Shown: positions 60,742 to 64,000 of the stretch, piece after piece
How the letters are laid out: the number at the start of each line of letters is the position of its first letter
How positions within the stretch are numbered: position 1 is the first letter of the stretch
Source of the DNA: Williamsia sp.
GTDB taxonomy: Bacteria > Bacteroidota > Bacteroidia > Chitinophagales > Chitinophagaceae
NCBI GenBank assembly: GCA_015069695.1
Contig: JADCRZ010000025.1
Location: 1 to 64,000 of the forward strand
Direction: 5' to 3'
DNA length: 64,000 nucleotides
Notes under the pieces: generated by a model
What the model was told of the DNA's origin: nothing
Seen by the model: the letters and a program-made list of their open reading frames with translations, nothing else
Databases searched by the model: none
Translations under genes and position numbers: made by a program

Positions 60742-61342
60742 ACCAGGGCTTTAATACAGAATGGTAACAGAAATTTATATGCAGATTGGGCCGATCACAG
60801 CATGTGTTCAGCTAAAGATTTTTCCTTTAAATATACCAGTTGATCAAAGCCAAGCCAGACCCGTATAGAATTAACTGCCGAGTGGAAATAACCAAACTTA
60901 AATTGAATTGAGGCATTTCATAGTCAGTAAAACGGCAAAAAAGCGATAGCCTTTTAACAGGTTATCATAGCTTTCTGATTTTAGTCGAAGAGAATCATAA
61001 GGAAGGATACATGAATGTAGGTAAGATTTCAAGTACAATCAAAAAAATGTATTGGGCACCTGGATAGCTGTACCGCATGGGAAGTTCTGGCTTTTGCAAT
61101 TAAGTCAGTAAAGCAAGGATCATGCGCAATAAAAGTCTTTCTTTTTCACTGTCACAGTGTAAACTATGCGCTTTAATTTTTATTTGGAGAATCAGAAAAA
61201 GAAGATTAGTTTTATAACAAGCATCATCACATTTAGAGTATCTCACCATCAGCCTGGCATAGTATCCTGATTTCTGCTCATTCAATCTTGTTCTTACTTC
61301 CCACCCTGTGTAAATACGCTGCTTTTTTGCGAACAAGGCTTT

Positions 61343-62233
61343 TTGTTCATTCTAAATAACCCCTTTATGCCACTCACAGATTCTTGTGATGTATTAGGCG
61401 CGATTCATGAAAATGGACTGAACAGGATCTTTTTTCATATCAGATCGCAACGCCCTTCTTTGTTCAATTACGGTACATCTACCTTTGCATCCGATCCTGC
61501 AAAACTTTGTTGTCCGCCTGACTACATCCATCCTGAAGTCCGAAAGCGGGGCAACCCCGTTGTGACACAGATGGCACCCCTTCCTGTACCCGGGTATGAA
61601 GGCGGTTTCGGACTTGAGTACAATTTTTCTATTGTAAACCTTGCAGTAGACTTTGAACCTTCCAACCAGTTTGTATTACCAAAGGAGCTGCATCCTCCCT
61701 TGAAGCCTCAGTCGGTTGCATTTAGAGGCGGTGTTTGTGGAGGAATAGCTTGCCCCGATAAAGAGATTCTTGAAAAATTTATTGTTCCGAGCGCCCCTTA
61801 TCGTCCAGATGGAAATACTGACGGCAGTAAAACCAATACCGGAACTATCGCTGTACCACCACAAAGTCAGCTTAAAGAGTTACAAGGATTGCCGTTTCAA
61901 AAAGTTCATTGCTTCAAGCTAGATTTGTTTGTTGTGGTGAATTTTGCAAGGGACACCTTCCAGGAAGAGCCTGTGCTAAGCATAAAATTGCAAAACCTGG
62001 AATTGGTTGATCTTAAACCTGCAGGGATGGAGAACAGCATTGAATGTTTTATACGAACCATCTTGATGCTTAGCCTTTTTCCTAAATTGCGGATCGCAGT
62101 GAACGCTCTTACGTTCAATATCCAAAATATAATCAGCATACAGCCTACACCCATTTCTGCACAGGTTCCTTTTAATCCTTCCGTTGGAAATGACGCATTA
62201 ACTGTTCGATTAACGCTAACGACCCCCGCTTAA
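61343..62233 (+). CDS. Hypothetical protein, first gene of a three-gene operon
   Basis: 296-aa intact ORF; 11-13 bp gaps to the next genes; no recognised family. Confidence 0.7.
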   Translation: MFILNNPFMPLTDSCDVLGAIHENGLNRIFFHIRSQRPSLFNYGTSTFASDPAKLCCPPDYIHPEVRKRGNPVVTQMAPLPVPGYEGGFGLEYNFSIVNLAVDFEPSNQFVLPKELHPPLKPQSVAFRGGVCGGIACPDKEILEKFIVPSAPYRPDGNTDGSKTNTGTIAVPPQSQLKELQGLPFQKVHCFKLDLFVVVNFARDTFQEEPVLSIKLQNLELVDLKPAGMENSIECFIRTILMLSLFPKLRIAVNALTFNIQNIISIQPTPISAQVPFNPSVGNDALTVRLTLTTPA

Positions 62234-62244
62234 ATTACTTCCAT

Positions 62245-63153
62245 ATGGCACACCTAACCTTGGCTACAAACGAAAGAGCTTTCAATAAAATCGTTGAAAG
62301 GGCAACAGAAGTCTTTGCCATCAGCCATTCGGACAGTGGCTCATTCGGTCCTTTTTCAGCATCTTACTCAGCAGGAGTACGATTGGAAGGAGGCAAAGTT
62401 GATCTGCAGAGCGACGGATCGATTAAGATCAGTGAACTTGATGTGATATATGATCCACTCCAGGTAACGTTGGGGCTTGATATTCCAACTGTTTCCATCG
62501 GTGGTTTCTGCATTATTCCAACTCCCTTTGGATGTGCGCTTCGTGCACCCAAGATTACCTTGTTCGCCGGCAATCCGGATATTAGTGTACCTATAAATCT
62601 CAGCGGGCTTATCCGGAGTGAGATTTCAGGTGCTTTTAAACTGTTGCCCAAGTATTTCATCAACCCGGCTAAAGGTACGCTTTCTGACCATGATGCGCAT
62701 GACGCAAACAAGGCTAATGAATGGCAGTTATACCTTGATCCTGTTTGGATAGATATAGACCTTATAGATGTTGCCGATACGGTTGGCAGCATTCTAGATG
62801 GTTTGGCAGACAGCATCATCAACAATTTCCTGAGCTGGGCACCCGGCTGGGCAAGGGGAATAGTAAGAAGGATACTCAGCCCTGTTATTTCCCTTATCAG
62901 GTCAGCACTTGATTTTGCAGACGATGTTGATGAATGGATATCTAATCTGCTGGGAGTGAGTTTGGGCTTGTTTGATTTTGTTGTACAGATGGTAGCAGAA
63001 TTTTTTGCAAGCAGGAATTCAATCTTCAAAGTTGAAGATCCCTTCAAAATGCTGGATGGCAGTGGTACTTTAATTCCGATTTTAGTCCCAGTCCGTGACC
63101 TGAGTATCGCTGTGAATGAAAATGAAATGGTAATCAGTACGAATATCGGTTAA
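62245..63153 (+). CDS. Hypothetical protein with beta-rich N-terminal half and amphipathic/hydrophobic helical C-terminal half
   Basis: VDLQSDGSIKISELDVIYDPLQVTLGLDIPTVSIGGFCIIPTPFGCALRAPKITLFAG then WIDIDLIDVADTVGSILDGLADSIINNFLSWAPGWARGIVRRILSPVISLIRSALDFADDV. Confidence 0.7.
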   Translation: MAHLTLATNERAFNKIVERATEVFAISHSDSGSFGPFSASYSAGVRLEGGKVDLQSDGSIKISELDVIYDPLQVTLGLDIPTVSIGGFCIIPTPFGCALRAPKITLFAGNPDISVPINLSGLIRSEISGAFKLLPKYFINPAKGTLSDHDAHDANKANEWQLYLDPVWIDIDLIDVADTVGSILDGLADSIINNFLSWAPGWARGIVRRILSPVISLIRSALDFADDVDEWISNLLGVSLGLFDFVVQMVAEFFASRNSIFKVEDPFKMLDGSGTLIPILVPVRDLSIAVNENEMVISTNIG

Positions 63154-63166
63154 TAATCCTATTATT

Positions 63167-63874
63167 ATGAAATCGAACCTCCAAGTCAATACTTCCCTTT
63201 TCAAAGCTGAACCTACGGGTTCCAATTACCTGGTCAGCGGCATGGTCGTTTATCACCCGCTTTTGGAACCGGGGGTCTATCAGGGAACGATCACAAAGGA
63301 TGAAACAGCGGCAGGCGACTTTACCATTGTCTGCGAAAGTGCCTCTGCTGAAACACAGGCTAACATTGATCTTTATCTGATCGATACAAGCTTGGCCGCA
63401 AATGCAGGCCAACAACCTTTCAGTTTCACCATTCGCCCCGGAGGGTATGCCGTTCTGTATTCGTCGTTCGGTGAAGGTAAATATACGGTGGCTTTAAGAA
63501 GTGAAAAAACGGATTACAGTACAGCAAAACTTCAAAAAGGGGATCTTCTTATGCTATTGCTGATGAAGCCGGGTACATATCAAGTTGAAGGAAACAATCA
63601 TCAAACATGTTCAGTATATACAAGAGAGCTGACCAACAGCCCGGAGGACATAGAAGCATTAAATCAGACGGTGAATGTTGTGCTTGGTGAGCAAGTTTTC
63701 GACCCTGCAGAAGTTAACCTGATCCAGGGCCAGGGTTTGGTTATCCATTTTGATGTAAATGGTGAAGTGAACATCGACCTCATCGAAGCAAAAGCTGTTC
63801 AGGATAGTTTTGTACAAGAAATCCGTACAAAACATGCCTGGGAAAATCCAAAGTATAAATACAAACAATCCTGA
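63167..63874 (+). CDS. Hypothetical protein, third gene of the operon
   Basis: 235-aa intact ORF starting 13 bp after the previous stop. Confidence 0.7.
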   Translation: MKSNLQVNTSLFKAEPTGSNYLVSGMVVYHPLLEPGVYQGTITKDETAAGDFTIVCESASAETQANIDLYLIDTSLAANAGQQPFSFTIRPGGYAVLYSSFGEGKYTVALRSEKTDYSTAKLQKGDLLMLLLMKPGTYQVEGNNHQTCSVYTRELTNSPEDIEALNQTVNVVLGEQVFDPAEVNLIQGQGLVIHFDVNGEVNIDLIEAKAVQDSFVQEIRTKHAWENPKYKYKQS

Positions 63875-64000
63875 TGTTTGAAATGAAAGCAGTTCCACTC
63901 TGATGGCTTTTACCACTTAAGAGAAGGGTGAGGGTTGGGTGCTTTGGGCAGCCGTTTACACTCTAATGCAGCAATGATCACCCCATTGAAATGATATGGA

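Overview
The window looks like Bacteroidota DNA, Chitinophagaceae-like by style (this taxonomy is inference). It has three blocks. (1) ~0.5-16.2 kb is a xylan-type polysaccharide utilisation locus: GH10 xylanase, GH43, SGNH/SASA acetyl-esterase, two consecutive SusC/SusD pairs and a DUF1735-like surface lipoprotein. A DUF4403-like lipoprotein follows. (2) ~18.5-49.7 kb is a trans-AT PKS/NRPS biosynthetic gene cluster. It has a FAAL-ACP-C-A-PCP starter protein and two AT-less PKS proteins (KS-DH*-ACP-KS-KR-ACP-ACP-DH-KS | ACP-KR-KS-ACP-ST-C). The assembly line ends in a sulfotransferase plus a condensation-like domain instead of a thioesterase. Accessory genes are a discrete AT-ER, a BaeB-like MBL hydrolase, a GNAT, an amidase, an uncharacterised ORF, a fused PabA-PabB aminodeoxychorismate synthase and a PabC-like lyase. 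The last two suggest a p-aminobenzoate-linked product. (3) ~50-64 kb holds an ABC1/UbiB kinase, a methyltransferase and a set of envelope-type genes of unknown function. These include a large membrane protein fused to a trypsin-like protease, an amidase-SH3 protein and a downstream three-gene operon that I cannot assign. The divergent intergenic region at 44.26-44.68 kb carries several inverted repeats that look like cluster regulatory sites. All domain calls are by eye from motifs; no searches were run.
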